From: Azorinus chamasolen | Taxonomy: Eukaryota > Mollusca > Bivalvia > Cardiida > Solecurtidae | DNA length: 64,000 nt | NCBI GenBank assembly: GCA_963576725.1 | Contig: OY755240.1 | Location: forward strand, 32,244,620 to 32,308,619 | Direction of reading: 5' to 3' | Shown: positions 29,938 to 41,472 of the stretch, in pieces | Layout of the letters: every line of letters begins with the position of its first letter | Numbering within the stretch: the first letter of the stretch is position 1 | The notes under the pieces: generated by a model | What the model saw: only the letters and a program-made list of their open reading frames with translations | Database searches by the model: none | Told to the model about the DNA's origin: nothing | Made by a program: the position numbers and the translations under genes

Positions 29938-30135
29938 ATAATAGCTACAGATAAGTGTGTGTACCAAAATACTAATATCATCATTTCTTCACCAAACCCT
30001 ATACTGTGACCACTCTTTAGAATTGTCTCTTCGAGACGATTTTAAAGAGAACAGAATTTAGGGTTTGGTAGAGAAATAAAGGAGATTGATAATTCTTGAA
30101 AATGTTGAAATTTACACATCTTATCTGGAGGTCTG
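29938..30135. mobile_element. Family C palindrome
   Basis: CCAAACCCTATACTGTGACC / AGAATTTAGGGTTTGGTAGAG, AATTGTCTCTTCGAGACGATT at centre. Confidence 0.78.
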
Positions 30136-30150
30136 CATCAATATACAGAA

Positions 30151-30270
30151 AAAGTGTAACATAGCAAACAGTGTAGGCGCTGATGAAAGGGCTCCTCTAG
30201 GTAGCCCTCTCAGGGTTGAGATCCACTAATTTGCCTTCTCATCTGGGTCTATACTGTTTGCAAAAGATGT
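30151..30270. repeat. Family I hairpin fragment
   Basis: GCAAACAGTGTAGGCGCTGAT, GGGCTCCTCTAGGTAGCCCTC and GGGTCTATACTGTTTGC. Confidence 0.6.
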
Positions 30271-30428
30271 TCAAAAGTGATTTGCATCCCTGAGTTCATC
30301 TAATTGAAAGTTTAATCAAATTATGTCAGAAAAGCTAAGAGGCTAGTCAAACAGGAACATTGGCAAGGAGCCAGTCAATACTCTCATTCTAGTTGTTACT
30401 TTTTGCAACAAATATCCATTTTAAGGCA

Positions 30429-30570
30429 GTTTAACCATTTACCTCATGAATATTCATGTAAGAATTTACAGTAGTGTATATCCCAATCAGCCTTTGGCTC
30501 AAATCTGACCAATCAAAAGCTTGAGAACAAACCCAGACTCAACTAAAAAGGTTTATAAGCATGGAGCCAG
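30429..30570. repeat. B end fragment followed by family F half
   Basis: TTTAACCATTTACCTCATG (B end, to 30466), then GGCTCAAATCTGACCAATC and CCCAGACTCAACTAAAAAGG, the right arm of F. Confidence 0.6.
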
Positions 30571-30639
30571 GTTTATCATGAGGTCAGTACACTCTTTATG
30601 AACACTGAACATGTAGGATTTTGTCTGCAATATTAGCAT

Positions 30640-30840
30640 AAACATTCTACTAATTGCTACTAACAGGAGACAGCTCCAATAGGATTCTGCTCCGTTTGCT
30701 GTTGACATGATACAGATCTGATTCTACAGCTTTTATCTAAGCAAAACATTTCATTGAAAAGTTTAGACTATAAAAGTTCAGCTAAAAAACCCTATACTCC
30801 ATTTCTACGTCTTTGCAAACAGAGTAGACCAAAATCAAGT
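30640..30840. repeat. Two family B fragments
   Basis: ATACAGATCTGATTCTACAG tail (30660-30785) then CCCTATACTCCATTTCTACG left end with GCAAACAGAGTAGACC. Confidence 0.55.
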
Positions 30841-30938
30841 TGCAGATTGCAGGAAAAGAGATAATACAATTCATTGCATTGCCAATCTACACTGCCAATC
30901 TTGCCAGGAAGAAAATAAGCACTTTAACATTTGCAAAG

Positions 30939-31140
30939 TAAATTCTCTCTGCAACGACCACTAAATTACATCAAGTATTTTGTGTTAAAGGCAGGTGGCT
31001 TCTTAAAGCAAGGTGAAAGTAAAACAAAACGCTCCTATAGGAGCGTTCTGTTTTACCTTCACCTTGCTTTAAGCAGCCACCTGCCCTAAATACCAATAAA
31101 CAACACAATTTAGTGTCCATTATAGAGAGGTTTTACAGTA
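30939..31140. mobile_element. Family D (TA) palindrome, full length
   Basis: TAAATTCTCTCTGCAACGACC to AGAGAGGTTTTACAGTA. Centre CGCTCCTATAGGAGCG. Confidence 0.88.
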
Positions 31141-31167
31141 GTGTATATCCCAATCAGCAACCCATTT

Positions 31168-31238
31168 CGAGGGCTTGGTGCAAAACTATTCCAAAACTAT
31201 TCACAAAGGAGTTAGAATAGTTTTGCACCAAGCCCTCC
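31168..31238. mobile_element. Family E palindrome, rearranged centre
   Basis: CGAGGGCTTGGTGCAAAACT / AGTTTTGCACCAAGCCCTCC. ATTT on both sides (31164-31167, 31239-31242). Confidence 0.83.
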
Positions 31239-31239
31239 A

Positions 31240-31736
31240 TTTTGGGTCTTCACTGTTTACATATGTCAGTTACATTCTTCACCTAAATGTCGGCCATTGT
31301 TATATTCCACAGACCAGAAAGACTCATCATACACAACATGACAACTACATTAAGATCTATCAAACACAATTAGGAAAACATTAAATAAATTCTGCTGATC
31401 CCTTTATGCAGTGATCTATTTGAAATATGACCATAATTTCAAACAATTTGAATCCATAGGAGATGCCCATCACATCTAGATCTAAATTACTGCAAAATGT
31501 CATCATGGATTCAGCCAAAGCAATACCAAGAAATAATGACATGTTTAGTCCATTGAGGACAAACATCAGAATCCCTTTACCTGATCAAGTCACTTTTCAC
31601 ACCTTTGCAAACAGACCTATTATTATATGTAACCCAGTTCAGAGGGCTCCTGCAGGACACAAACACATGATCTGTGGCCTAGACAGAAACTGTAGAATCA
31701 GATCTATGTTACTCCAATAAGCAAACATAACAGACC
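31240..31736. other. Intron with scattered family B scraps
   Basis: CACACCTTTGCAAACAGACC (about 31600) and ACAGAAACTGTAGAATCAGA (31682) are B-like. The remainder is unassigned. Confidence 0.5.
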
Positions 31737-31957
31737 TTAACCCTTTCCTCCATAGGCTATTTTTAGACCCAACATCTTTGAATAAATCTACCGAAAAAGA
31801 GCATTAACTAGAGAAAAGGAATTTTTGAGAATTTTGTAATTTGAAACCATTGTGATAAATAGAGCATTTGCTCCTATAGGCTCTATTTATTACAATGGTT
31901 TCAACAGGTGACTTTTACAGAGGCGTAGAAAGGCGTATTTATGGAGGAAAGGGTTAA
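31737..31957 (+). mobile_element. Family A MITE, full length
   Basis: TTAACCCTTTCCTCCATAGG to GGAGGAAAGGGTTAA. The right hairpin arm is shortened. Sits inside B-like sequence (GCAAACATAACAGACC before, ACTGTTCCTATAGGAAC after). Confidence 0.86.
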
Positions 31958-32112
31958 ACATACTGTTCCTATAGGAACTTTTGAATCTGTTTGCAAACAT
32001 TTGATCTGGATATGTTATGTTTGCAAAAACGTCAAGAATTGACTCTATCCGGTAATGGGTTCACTGTTACAATGCTGGACCCAGATAAAACTCATCCCTG
32101 TCTCTACATATA

Positions 32113-33467
32113 TAGACAAGAGGGCCAAGATGGCCCTTAATCGCTCACCTGATTACCATAGATTTAAGATTTTTGCAGGGTAGCCCATGGGTAGGGTCAA
32201 TATTGAACTTAGGGACAATATATGAACAATGTTGATAGTGGATCATGAGCAGTGGTTCTGCAGAACAAGATTTTCAAAGATTTAGTATATTGATTTTATC
32301 AAGACAATGATTCTGACCAATGAAGATTGGGCTAAAAATGTGCTCTCTAAAGTATTTTTTCTAAGATTTGACCTAGTGACCTACTTTCTATTCCAACCCA
32401 ACCCATGATCACACTCAACCTTGATATCACCAAGACAAACTCTCTGAGCAAGTTTGAGGAAGACTGGGCTAAAAATGTGGCCACTGGAGTGTAAACTAGA
32501 TTTCTCTAAGATATGACCCAGTGACCTACTTTTTGACCTCACATAACCCACTTTCAAACTTGTCCAAGATTTTATTAGGACAATCATTCAGACCAATTTT
32601 CATGAAGATTTGGCTATAAATGTGACCTCTAGGGTGTTCACAAGGTTTTCGTACTATTTGACCTAGTGATCTAGTTTTTAACCCCACATAACCCAATTTC
32701 AAACTCGTTTGAGATTTTATCAAGACAATCATTATGACTAAGTTTCATGAAGATTGGACTAAAATTGTGACCACTCGAGTGTTCACAAGGTTTTTCTACT
32801 GTTTGACCTAGTGACCTAGTTTTTACCCCACTTGACCCACTTTTGATCTAGTCCGAGATTTTATCAAGATATTCGTTCTGACCAAGTTTCATGAAAATTG
32901 GACTAAATTTGTGACCAATAGAGTGTTCACAAGGTTTTTCTACTGTTTGACCTAGTGACCTAGTTTTTAACTCCACTTGACCCATTTTCGAAGTCGTCCG
33001 AGATTTTATCAAGACATTCATTCTGACCAAGTTTCATGAAGATTGGACTAAAATTGTGACTACTAGAGTGTTCACAAGGTTTTTCTACTGTTTGACCTAG
33101 TGACCTAGTTTTTTACCCCACATAACCCATTTTTCAAATTCCTCCGAGATTTTATCAAGACAATCATTCTGACCAAGTTTCATGAAAATTGGGCTAAAAA
33201 TGTGACCTGTTGAGGGTTCACAAGGTTTTCCTACTATTTGACCTAGTGACCTAGTTTTTAACCCAACTAGACCCACTTTCGAACTCGTCCGAGATTTTAT
33301 CAAGACATTCATTCTGACCAAGTTTCATGAAGATTAGACTACAATTGTGACCACTAGAGTGTTCACAAGCAAATTGTTGACGACACACGACGCACGACGG
33401 ACGACGGACGACGGACATTCAAGTCTCCCAAAAGCTCACCCTGAGCTTTGCTCAGGTGAGCTAAAAA
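32113..33467 (+). mobile_element. HP element, seven or so core repeats
   Basis: ACAAGAGGGCCAAGATGGCCC start, GCTCACCTGATTACC. The unit of about 145 bp holds TGACCTAGTGACCTAGTTTT, CCGAGATTTTATCAAGAC and AGTTTCATGAAGATTGG. It ends GACGACGGACATTCAAG, hairpin CTCACCCTGAGC/GCTCAGGTGAG and CTAAAAA. Overlapping short frames on both strands are repeat artefacts. Confidence 0.88.
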
Positions 33468-34065
33468 GTAAACACTGGGGCTATACATATATAGATCAAA
33501 GCATTGCAGATGCTGCAGTATTATTTGCATGGGATTAATGTAAGAAAATCAAATTTCTGATATCAACTTAGTGCGCTTTGGCATGAAATTGCGTATCTAT
33601 AAGGTGAAGAATTAACTCTCTTTCCAGTGAGTAGACACTTCAGCTGTTTCCAGCTATGCTTATTATCAAACTGACCACTCACAGTTTATGGGCATGAATA
33701 CCTAAACACTTGCATACGGTCATCAGACGCACACTTCTTTATTCATTGAGTAACTGCCTCTGGGAGAATACTTTCATTCAAATTATATTGTCGCGTGATT
33801 TCGTCATGTGACTGATATTTGTATGTTTGTGAATCTTCTTACACATTGCTATATTTTGTTGCACATAGTAAACCGAAGCCAATGTTACAAAGCATTTTCA
33901 TGTCAGAAATAGTATACCATGATTGTTTCCGGATGCCATGTTATTAAACGCCTTTTGTATCCAATAAATTGCACTAGACTGCTATGCGAAATGACAGTTG
34001 TCAGGTATGTCAGTTAGGCATGGGATCGATGGTGAGATACCAACTATGTATTCATTGCTTATGCA
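33468..34065. other. About 0.6 kb free of recognised repeats
   Basis: Between two HP elements. Includes GAGTAACTGCCTCTGGGAG and AGCTGTTTCCAGC, but no open frame with splice sites on either strand that I can defend. Confidence 0.5.
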
Positions 34066-36510
34066 AACAAGAGCTGTCCGCAGACAGCACGCTCCACTTT
34101 CTTTAGTGCTGGATAGTGTAGTGGAAGTCTAAGTCAGAAAGGGGAGATAACAATGGCAAAATTAATTTTAGGGTTACCTGCCCTTGTGAAATGGGTCCAC
34201 CTTGTAATAGTTAATATGTATACCAAAGATGAACCAAATATCTTGGACAGTTTCTGAGACATGGACCTGAACATAAAACTTAACCAACAATGAAAATTCT
34301 AAGTCGAAAAAGGGGCATAACTATAGCAAAATTAATTTTAGGGTTACCTGCCCTTGTGAAATGGGTTCCCCTTGTGATACTAAACATACATACCAAATAT
34401 GAACCAAATATTTTTGATGGTTTCTGAGAAAAGGACCTTAACAAAAAGGTGCTGGATAGTGTAGTTGAAGACTAAGTCAGAAAGGGGAGATAACAACAGC
34501 AAAATTAATTTTAGGGTTACCTGCCCTTGTGAAATGGGTCCCCCTTGTAATAGTTAATATGTATACCAAAGATGAACCAAATATACTAACAAGAGGGCCA
34601 TGAGGCCCTGAAGCGCTCACCTGAGATAACTATGAGGGTCTATGCCTTATGGTTTCAGAGAAAAATAATATTTCATATTTTTCCAATAAAAAACTGATAA
34701 GCCCTGAGGCAGGGCAAGTTTTGCCCAGTGGTCAGGGTCGTATGTTAAACATTCTTGGCAGAGGACCACAAGTCACAGCTACTTATTTATAGAGGACCAT
34801 TAGATCATGTTAGTCATACCAAATATCAATGGTCTAGGCCTTACCGTTTCAGTAGATTTTTAAAGATTTTCCAATGAAAAATTGATAAGCCCTTGGGCGG
34901 GGCATTTTTGGCCCGGGGGTCATAATTTGAACAATACTTGTAGAGGACCATAAGATCATGCTACATATACCAAATATCAAAGGTCTAGGCCTTACAGTTT
35001 CAGAAGATTTTTAAAGATTTTCCTATAGAAAACTGATAAGCCTTTGGGCGGGCCATTTTTGGCCCGGGGGTCATAATTTGAAAAACAATTGTAGAGGACC
35101 ATAAGATCAAAGGTCTAGGCCTTACAGCTTCAGAGAAGAAGATTTTTAAAGATTTTCCTATGAAAAACTGATAAGCCCTTGGGCGGGGCCATTTTTGGCC
35201 CTGGGGTTATAATTTGAACAATATTTATAGAGGATCATAAGATCATGCTACATGCCAAATATCAGAGGTCTAGGCTTTACAGTTTGAGAACAGAAGATTT
35301 TTAAAGATTTTCCTATGAAAAACTGATAAGCACTTGGGCGGGGCCATTTGAGGCCCGGGGGTCATAATTTGAACCACTTTTGTTGAGGACTATAAGATCA
35401 TGCTACATACCAAATAACAAAGGTGTAGGCCTTACAGTTTGAGAACAGAAGGTTTTTAAAGATTTTCCTATGAAAAACTGATTAGCCCTTGGGCGGGGCC
35501 ATTTTTGGCCCGGGGGTCATAATTTGAACAATATTTGTAGAGGACCATAAGATCATGCTACATACCAAATATCAAAGGTCTAGGCCTTACAGTTTCAGAG
35601 AAGAAGATTTTTAAAGATTTTCCTATGAAAAACTGACAAGCCCTTGGGCGGGGCCATTTTTGGCCCGGGGGTCATAATTTGAACAATATTTGTAGAGGAC
35701 CATAAGATCATGCTACATACCAAATATCAAAGGTCTAGGCCTTACAGTTTCAGAGAAGAAGATTTTTAAAGATTTTCCTATGAAAAACTGATAAGCCCTT
35801 GGGCGGGGCCATTTTTGGCCCGGGGGTCATAATTTGAACAATCTTTGTAGAGGACCATAAGATCATGCAACATACCAAATATCAAAGGTCTAGGCTTTAT
35901 AGTTTCAGAGAAGAAGATTTTTAAAGATTTTCCTATGAAAATTCCATATTACCATATACGGAAAATATGACCACGCCCTCTGGCGGCCATGTTTTTTGCC
36001 AGATCAAAATTCTTTTAACAACTTTTGAAGTCTATCAACTGAGAAACATTTTGGTGAAAACTATATTCAAATCGGACAAGTCACTCTGGAGAAGAAGATT
36101 TTTCTAGATATTGTGTACGGTTGCCATGGCAACAAGACCGATGGCCCCACCCACTATCTTTTAACAACTTTTGAAGCACCCACCAACAGTATGTATCTGA
36201 CCAAGTTTGGTTACAATTGGGCAGTCGGTTTCAAAGAAGAAGTCGTTTGAAATTGTTGACGGACAGACAGACGGACAGACGGACAGACGGACAGACGGAC
36301 AGACGGACGACGGACGCCGGACACAGGGGTATCACAAAAGCTCACCTTGAGCACTTTGTGCTCTGGTGAGCTAAAAATACATACCAAATATGAACCAAAT
36401 ATTTTTGATGGTTTCTGAGAAAAGGACCTTAACAAAAAGGTTAACCAACGCCGACGCCGACGAGAGGGTCATGACAATTGCTCCACTTTTTGAAAAAGTA
36501 GAGCTAAAAA
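34066..36510 (+). mobile_element. HP element (outer) split by another HP element
   Basis: AACAAGAGCTGTCCGCAGAC start, repeated AGAAAGGGGAGATAACAA / GGGTTACCTGCCCTTGTG blocks to 34587, resumes ATACATACCAAATATGAACC at 36376. It ends GCCGACGCCGACGAGAGGG, hairpin CTCCACTTTTTGAAAAAGTAGAG and CTAAAAA. Confidence 0.85.
34588..36377 (+). mobile_element. HP element (inner), about seven 170-bp core repeats
   Basis: AACAAGAGGGCCATGAGGCCC, AGCGCTCACCTGAG. Unit holds GGGCGGGGCCATTTTTGGCC, CATAATTTGAACAATA, AGAGGACCATAAGATCATGC and AGGTCTAGGCCTTACAG. A tail of GACGGACAGACGGACAGACG repeats, then CTCACCTTGAGCACTTTGTG and CTGGTGAGCTAAAAA. Confidence 0.9.
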
Positions 36511-36512
36511 GC

Positions 36513-36740
36513 TGCTTAACTCATTAATGCAGACAGCCAGGGTTACAAACACTTGCACCCAGTATAGACCCAGATTTGAGGGCTCATAGGGGTGGGTGTC
36601 TCCTTATCACAATCTGCACAGTATACCAAAAATTCCCTCACAAAGTATTTCCTGTCAAAATGAATGGACTCCACTGTTAAAACAATGATGGACCAAATAT
36701 TCCACTTTGAAAATTCCACATTCACAAGGATTTGCCTTTT
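36513..36740 (-). mobile_element. Family N MITE, diverged
   Basis: TTAACTCATTAATGCAGACA, CAGTATAGACCCAGATTTGAG, CAAAATGAATGGACTCCAC, AAAATTCCACATTCACAAGG. Confidence 0.55.
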
Positions 36741-36756
36741 CCCTTATGAACATTTC

Positions 36757-36985
36757 TTAACCCTTTCCTCCATAAATATGCCTTTCTAAGCCTCTGTAAT
36801 AGTCACTTCTTGAAACCAATGTGATAAATAGAGCATTTGCTCCTATAGGAGCAAATGTTCTATTTATCACAATGGTTTCAAACTACAAAATTCTAAAATT
36901 TTCATTTTCTTTAGTTAATTCTCCTTTTCGGTAGATTTATTCAAAGAGGTTGGATCTAAAAATAGCCTATGAGGTAACGGGTTAA
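36757..36985 (-). mobile_element. Family A MITE, full length
   Basis: TTAACCCTTTCCTCCATAAA to GAGGTAACGGGTTAA. Confidence 0.9.
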
Positions 36986-36999
36986 TGAAACGATCACTT

Positions 37000-37170
37000 T
37001 GTGAATACTCATTAACTTAATTTTATACGAGAATTTATGGCTCAGATAAAAAACTGTAGGTTTAGATCTATGTAATTTCATAAGCAAACACAGCAGACCC
37101 TGATCAGACTGTTGCTGTAGGAGCCATTCTGATCTGGGTCTACTCTGATTGTAAATGCCTGAAGGAAGGG
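37000..37170 (-). mobile_element. Family B MITE, both ends decayed
   Basis: ACTGTAGGTTTAGATCTATG, GCAAACACAGCAGACCCTG, GATCTGGGTCTACTCTGATTG. Confidence 0.65.
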
Positions 37171-37495
37171 ACTAAAGGGAGATGATGTAGACTCTCAGAC
37201 AGTACTATTACTATACCTGAGTCTAAATACTAGCAGTCCAGAGCACATATTCATCATGACTGGAGCCAGACAATTTGATTATCCAACATTACTAATATAA
37301 CCATGCTATAATCACCATCTTTACAATATGATACATTTACTGTCAATTCCATCAAGAATGTCATTTACAACTACAGACAGCTACCGCTCCCTTTTGATTT
37401 TCATTTTAGATATACCACGTTTCTCATGCACCAGACTTCTTCAAAAATCATAACCTTGTCTTATTCCTTACCCCAATGTAAAAATAAATACCAGC
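37171..37495. other. No recognisable feature
   Basis: Intron sequence without repeat or exon signal that I can identify. Confidence 0.5.
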
Positions 37496-37631
37496 TTAAC
37501 CTTTCCCTTCATATAAATGCCTTTTCACGCATCTGTATTCCACCTTCTATAAATTCATTATAACTATTTTGTCAATGTATATTCAGTATGTATTGAAATT
37601 TGGAATAAACATTGAACTGGGGAAGGGTTAA
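37496..37631 (+). mobile_element. Family B2 MITE, hairpin deleted
   Basis: TTAACCTTTCCCTTCATATA ... CACGCATCTG joins TATTCCACCTTCTATAAATT ... GGGGAAGGGTTAA. Confidence 0.8.
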
Positions 37632-37848
37632 CTCTGTACTCCATGACAATTCTTGAAAGAAATAACGACGTCATGAATATTAATAAGATTAATTTTCATA
37701 ATGGAATATAAACACTGGCAATTAAATCTGGCCATAGCAGAAACTCACAGTAGTCATATCTGTACTATATCATACGTGAAAAGAGCAGACCCTGGGTCTA
37801 CTCTGTTTGCAACTGTATAGAAAGGCATATTTATAGAGTAAATGGTTA
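37628..37848 (-). mobile_element. Family B MITE, hairpin centre deleted
   Basis: TTAACTCTGTACTCCATGAC to GAGTAAATGGTTAA. GCAGACCCTGGGTCTACTC shows arms fused without loop. Confidence 0.82.
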
Positions 37849-37915
37849 AATTTGGATCTGATGCAATTTCGATTATTTCCAATTTGAACAAGCTTTTGAG
37901 AAACTTCTGACCAAG

Positions 37916-37985
37916 TGTCAAACAGCTTCGATCCTGATGAGATGCCATCTGATCTTGATCTATGCTGTTTGTAAATGCAACTCAG
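37916..37985. mobile_element. Family G palindrome, diverged
   Basis: GTCAAACAGCTTCGATCCTG / GATCTATGCTGTTTGTAAAT. Confidence 0.6.
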
Positions 37986-38007
37986 GTCAGTGAGAGAAGG
38001 ATTATGC

Positions 38008-38196
38008 CTTTACCTCAGGGATGACTTTTGACACACTTGCAAACAGAGTAGATCCAGATCAGACAGCTCTTGTGTGGATCAGTAATAGAGATGCAATTCT
38101 AGTTTCTGACATGAAAATGTTTTTTCTATCTTCAAATTCATCTTATTAATATTTATGACATCATGATTTCTCACACGAATATTCATGAAGTAATTT
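38008..38196 (+). mobile_element. Family B MITE, decayed
   Basis: CCTTTACCTCAGGGATGAC, GCAAACAGAGTAGATCCAG, GAATATTCATGAAGTAA. Confidence 0.65.
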
Positions 38197-38504
38197 TGAA
38201 CTCTACAGGACTCAACACTAAATTTCTTGAACAAATGTTTTCTACCAAAAACGAAAAGGTTCACAGATTGTTTTAAATTTGCATGTTCTTTTTGTCTGTG
38301 GAGAATTTAAATTGATGAGAATTTATTTCAAGTCCTCCCTTAAATATTTAATTAGGTCAATTTCTTTCATTAACTCTCTGCACGCAGAGAGCGAAGTTTC
38401 AATAACAATACAGAAGGAAGACACAGTGTCTCATTCTGATCCTCTAAAAATGGTTTCTGAATGGAAATTGAAAGAAAATCATTAAACTGGAATGTGTAGC
38501 AGAA
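38197..38504. other. No recognisable feature
   Basis: Two open frames of about 68-101 codons cross this stretch, but neither has splice or family support. Confidence 0.45.
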
Positions 38505-38990
38505 AATAACTAAAGGTGATGAATACCTCCGCTCGGCAGCTTTGATTGCAAATCCAAGTTTGTGACACTTTCTATGTAACAGGACCAAAACATAATGAAC
38601 AAGATGTGTTTGTGAAACACTATAATGCCCCTGATATGACCTTTTGACCCTGAAGGATGACCTTGACCTTGACACCCCTCAAACTGTGCAGCTTCATGAT
38701 CGAGATACACAGGAATGCCAAATATCAAGTCCCTATAATCTCTACTGGTTCTGGCCAATGTTAATGTCAGTTTGACCTATATATTTGACCTCTGGCCCTG
38801 AAGGATGACCTTGACATGTCACCCCTCAAAATGTGCCGCTTAATGAGATACATATGCATGCCAAATATCAAGTCTCTATCTGTACTGGCTTAAAAGTTAT
38901 GACCTGTGTTAAAGTTGTCCTCAAACAGATAAACGGACAAACAGACAGACAGGGTAAAAACAATATGCTCCCCAGATCATGCACATTCAC
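38505..38990 (+). mobile_element. HP element, with 5' end of a second kind
   Basis: ACTAAAGGTGATGAATACC (as at 2496) runs to 38604, then AACAAGATGTGTTTGTGAAAC with two TGACCTTGACCTTGACACCC core copies, ACGGACAAACAGACAGACAG and TATGCTCCCC. Confidence 0.68.
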
Positions 38991-39600
38991 GCTTCATTAT
39001 TGATGCATAATACAACATGTTATCTCAGTTGGTACAGAAATGTAGAAACAGTTCAAGTCACAAGATTTTTAAGTCAATTCAGGGGCCATCACTCTGTAAT
39101 TCTTCGGAGGTTGTGAAGGAAAATTGTATCATAAACATCTACACTTCATACTTAATGCATATGCAAAGTTTGATGTAAATCGGTGAAGAAATGTAGAAGT
39201 AGTTTGCGTCACAAGATTTGTGCCAGGTTGTTCCATAGACAGACAGACAGACCAATCGGCCAACCGACCGACTGACCAACACATTGATTCAAACTGATTG
39301 AAATGCAATCAATGATTCATCTATAGGAAAACAATGCTTAAACATTTCAGTGCAATACACCAGTGACTAATGTCCTTTTGAGGAAATAGGTTCCTAGGGT
39401 CAAGTCACAAGATTTTTAACTCAAATCAGGGGCCATGAAGGAAAATTGTGTCATGTACATCTACACGTCATAATTAATGCATATGCAAAGTTTGATATAA
39501 ATCGGTAAAGAAATGTGGAAGAAGTTTGCATCACAAGGTTGTGCCACTGACTCCTATATACTCCCTCTTACATTTTGTTTGCGGGGTATAATTATGGCTG
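38991..39600 (+). mobile_element. HP-related core repeats leading into the 59-bp array
   Basis: Two blocks share GTCACAAGATTTTTAA, CAGGGGCCATCA, GTGAAGGAAAATTGT and TTAATGCATATGCAAAGTTT. The second runs straight into the 59-bp array. Confidence 0.65.
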
Positions 39601-40131
39601 TGCCACTGACTCGTATATACCCCCTCTTACATTTTGTTTGCGGGGTATAATTATGGCTGTGCCACTGACTCGTATATACCCCCTCTTACATTTTGTTTGC
39701 GGGGTATAATTATGGCTGTGCCACTGACTCCTATATACCCCCTCTTACATTTTGTTTGCGGGGTATAATTATGGCTGTGCCACTGACTCCTATATACCCC
39801 CTCTTACATTTTGTTTGCGGGGTATAATTATGGCTGTGCCACTGACTCGTATATACCCCCTCTTACATTTTGTTTGCGGGGTATAATTATGGCTGTGCCA
39901 CTGACTCCTATATACCCCCTCTTACATTTTGTTTGCGGGGTATAATTATGGCTGTGCCACTGACTCCTATATACCCCCTCTTACATTTTGTTTGCGGGGT
40001 ATAATTATGGCTGTGCCACTGACTCGTATATACCCCCTCTTACATTTTGTTTGCGGGGTATAATTATGGCTGTGCCACTGACTCGTATATACCCCCTCTG
40101 ACACTTTGTTTGCGGGGTATAATTATGGCTA
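39541..40131 (+). repeat. 59-bp minisatellite, 10 copies
   Basis: GTGCCACTGACTCGTATATA, CCCCCTCTTACATTTTG, TTTGCGGGGTATAATTATGG repeat at exact 59-bp spacing with almost no divergence. TATACCCCC and GGGGTATA inside each unit are the complementary arms of an HP 3' hairpin. Confidence 0.95.
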
Positions 40132-40209
40132 AAGTAAAGTAACCCTTTACTCCATAAAAGAGAAAACATTCAGAATTGCAAGTCGAGATAACAATTTTGA
40201 AAATAATGC

Positions 40210-40466
40210 TTAACCATTTTACTGCTGAATATTCATGAAAGAAATGACACCATGAATATTTATAAGCTAGATTTTTATTAATGACATAATGTCAACAGAA
40301 TGTTTTGGTATCCAGGTAGACATTGTAGTCATAGTTTTTATAATTTCATAAGCAAACAGAGCAGACACCTGATCAGACGTCTCCTACAGTATAGCCATCT
40401 GATCTGGATCTACTCTGATTGCAAAGGTGTAAAAGGCGCTTATACTCGTATGAAAGAAATAGTTAC
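40210..40466 (-). mobile_element. Family B MITE
   Basis: TTAACCATTTTACTGCTG to GAAAGAAATAGTTAC. A lone B left end (TAACCCTTTACTCCATAAA) lies at 40139. Confidence 0.8.
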
Positions 40467-40540
40467 GGCACCCTGAGCTTATCTTTTCAAATTTTCAGAA
40501 AGATACACTGTGAAATTTAACAAGCAATACCACTTTCAAA

Positions 40541-40776
40541 TTAACCCTTAAAATGCGGGACACGAGTCCCTAGTGTTATTTGCAAGCAGTGTATACCCAG
40601 ATGAGAGGACTCCTAGAGGAGAGGTGTATGGTGATGGCTCCTAGAGGAACCCTCTCATCAGGGTATACACTGTTTGTCATGTTACACTTAAGAAAAATCC
40701 CTAAATATTCATCATAAGCTTGACCTGTTTGAATTTTAGAATAGTCCATTTGAAAATTCAGCGTACTAAGGGTTAA
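40541..40776 (+). mobile_element. Family I (TTAA) MITE, full length
   Basis: TTAACCCTTAAAATGCGGG to GCGTACTAAGGGTTAA. Arms GCAAGCAGTGTATACCC / GGGTATACACTGTTTG; part of the centre is duplicated (GGCTCCTAGAGG twice). Confidence 0.88.
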
Positions 40777-40844
40777 AGAATTTGATCAGCAAGAATGGCT
40801 AAAAAAAATTACACACTGAAAAACATAGAAGAGCAGTCAACCTT

Positions 40845-41077
40845 TCAACCCTTTCCTTCATATAAACCCTATTTTCACACATTTCCAAAAAGAGTAGACC
40901 CAGATCAGATCACAGTCTGCTCTGTGTTTCCTTATGAATCATATAGATCTGACTCTACATGTTTTACCAATACCAAAAATTCATGCATACATATATATGC
41001 CAATATACGAATTCAGCTAATACATATTCACGATGTCATTATTTTCTTTACGGAATACTAAACAGGGAAAGGGTTAA
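40845..41077 (+). mobile_element. Family B MITE, hairpin centre lost
   Basis: TCAACCCTTTCCTTCATATA to CAGGGAAAGGGTTAA. AGACCCAGATCAGATCACAG shows the shortened core. Confidence 0.82.
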
Positions 41078-41183
41078 GTTAACTTTATCCTATAACTGCT
41101 AATAAAAGTCTCATAAAGTAATTGTAGGCGACTTCAAACTAAATAAAGAGCTTCTAGAACAACCAACCTACGTCATTGAACCC

Positions 41184-41432
41184 TTAACCTGATGGAGGCA
41201 CATTCTAAAAGCATTTGCAAACAGAGTACACCCAAATCAGACAGCTCCCACAGAAGTGGTCTAATTCTGCTGTTTCTTTTTCATATACATGTAATAAAGA
41301 TCTGATTCCAAACCTTCTGCCATGGTAAACAATTCTCTTGTTCAATACAATGGCATTATAAATATTCACATCAATAATACTCACAATCACAGTCTTTATT
41401 TTGTACATGAATATTCATAAAGTAATGGGCTA
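41184..41432 (+). mobile_element. Family B MITE
   Basis: TTAACCTGATGGAGGCAC to AAAGTAATGGGCTAG. Confidence 0.75.
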
Positions 41433-41472
41433 GATAAAGAGATTCTTGTAACAACCAATCTATGTCACTTGT

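Noticed and set aside
36211..36435. Ser/Arg/Val-rich frame with RLSVCPSVRLSVR
   Set aside because: It reads the GACGGACA tail of an HP element.
39541..40131. CRISPR-like regular spacing of repeats
   Set aside because: The units are identical end to end with no unique spacers, and the genome is eukaryotic.
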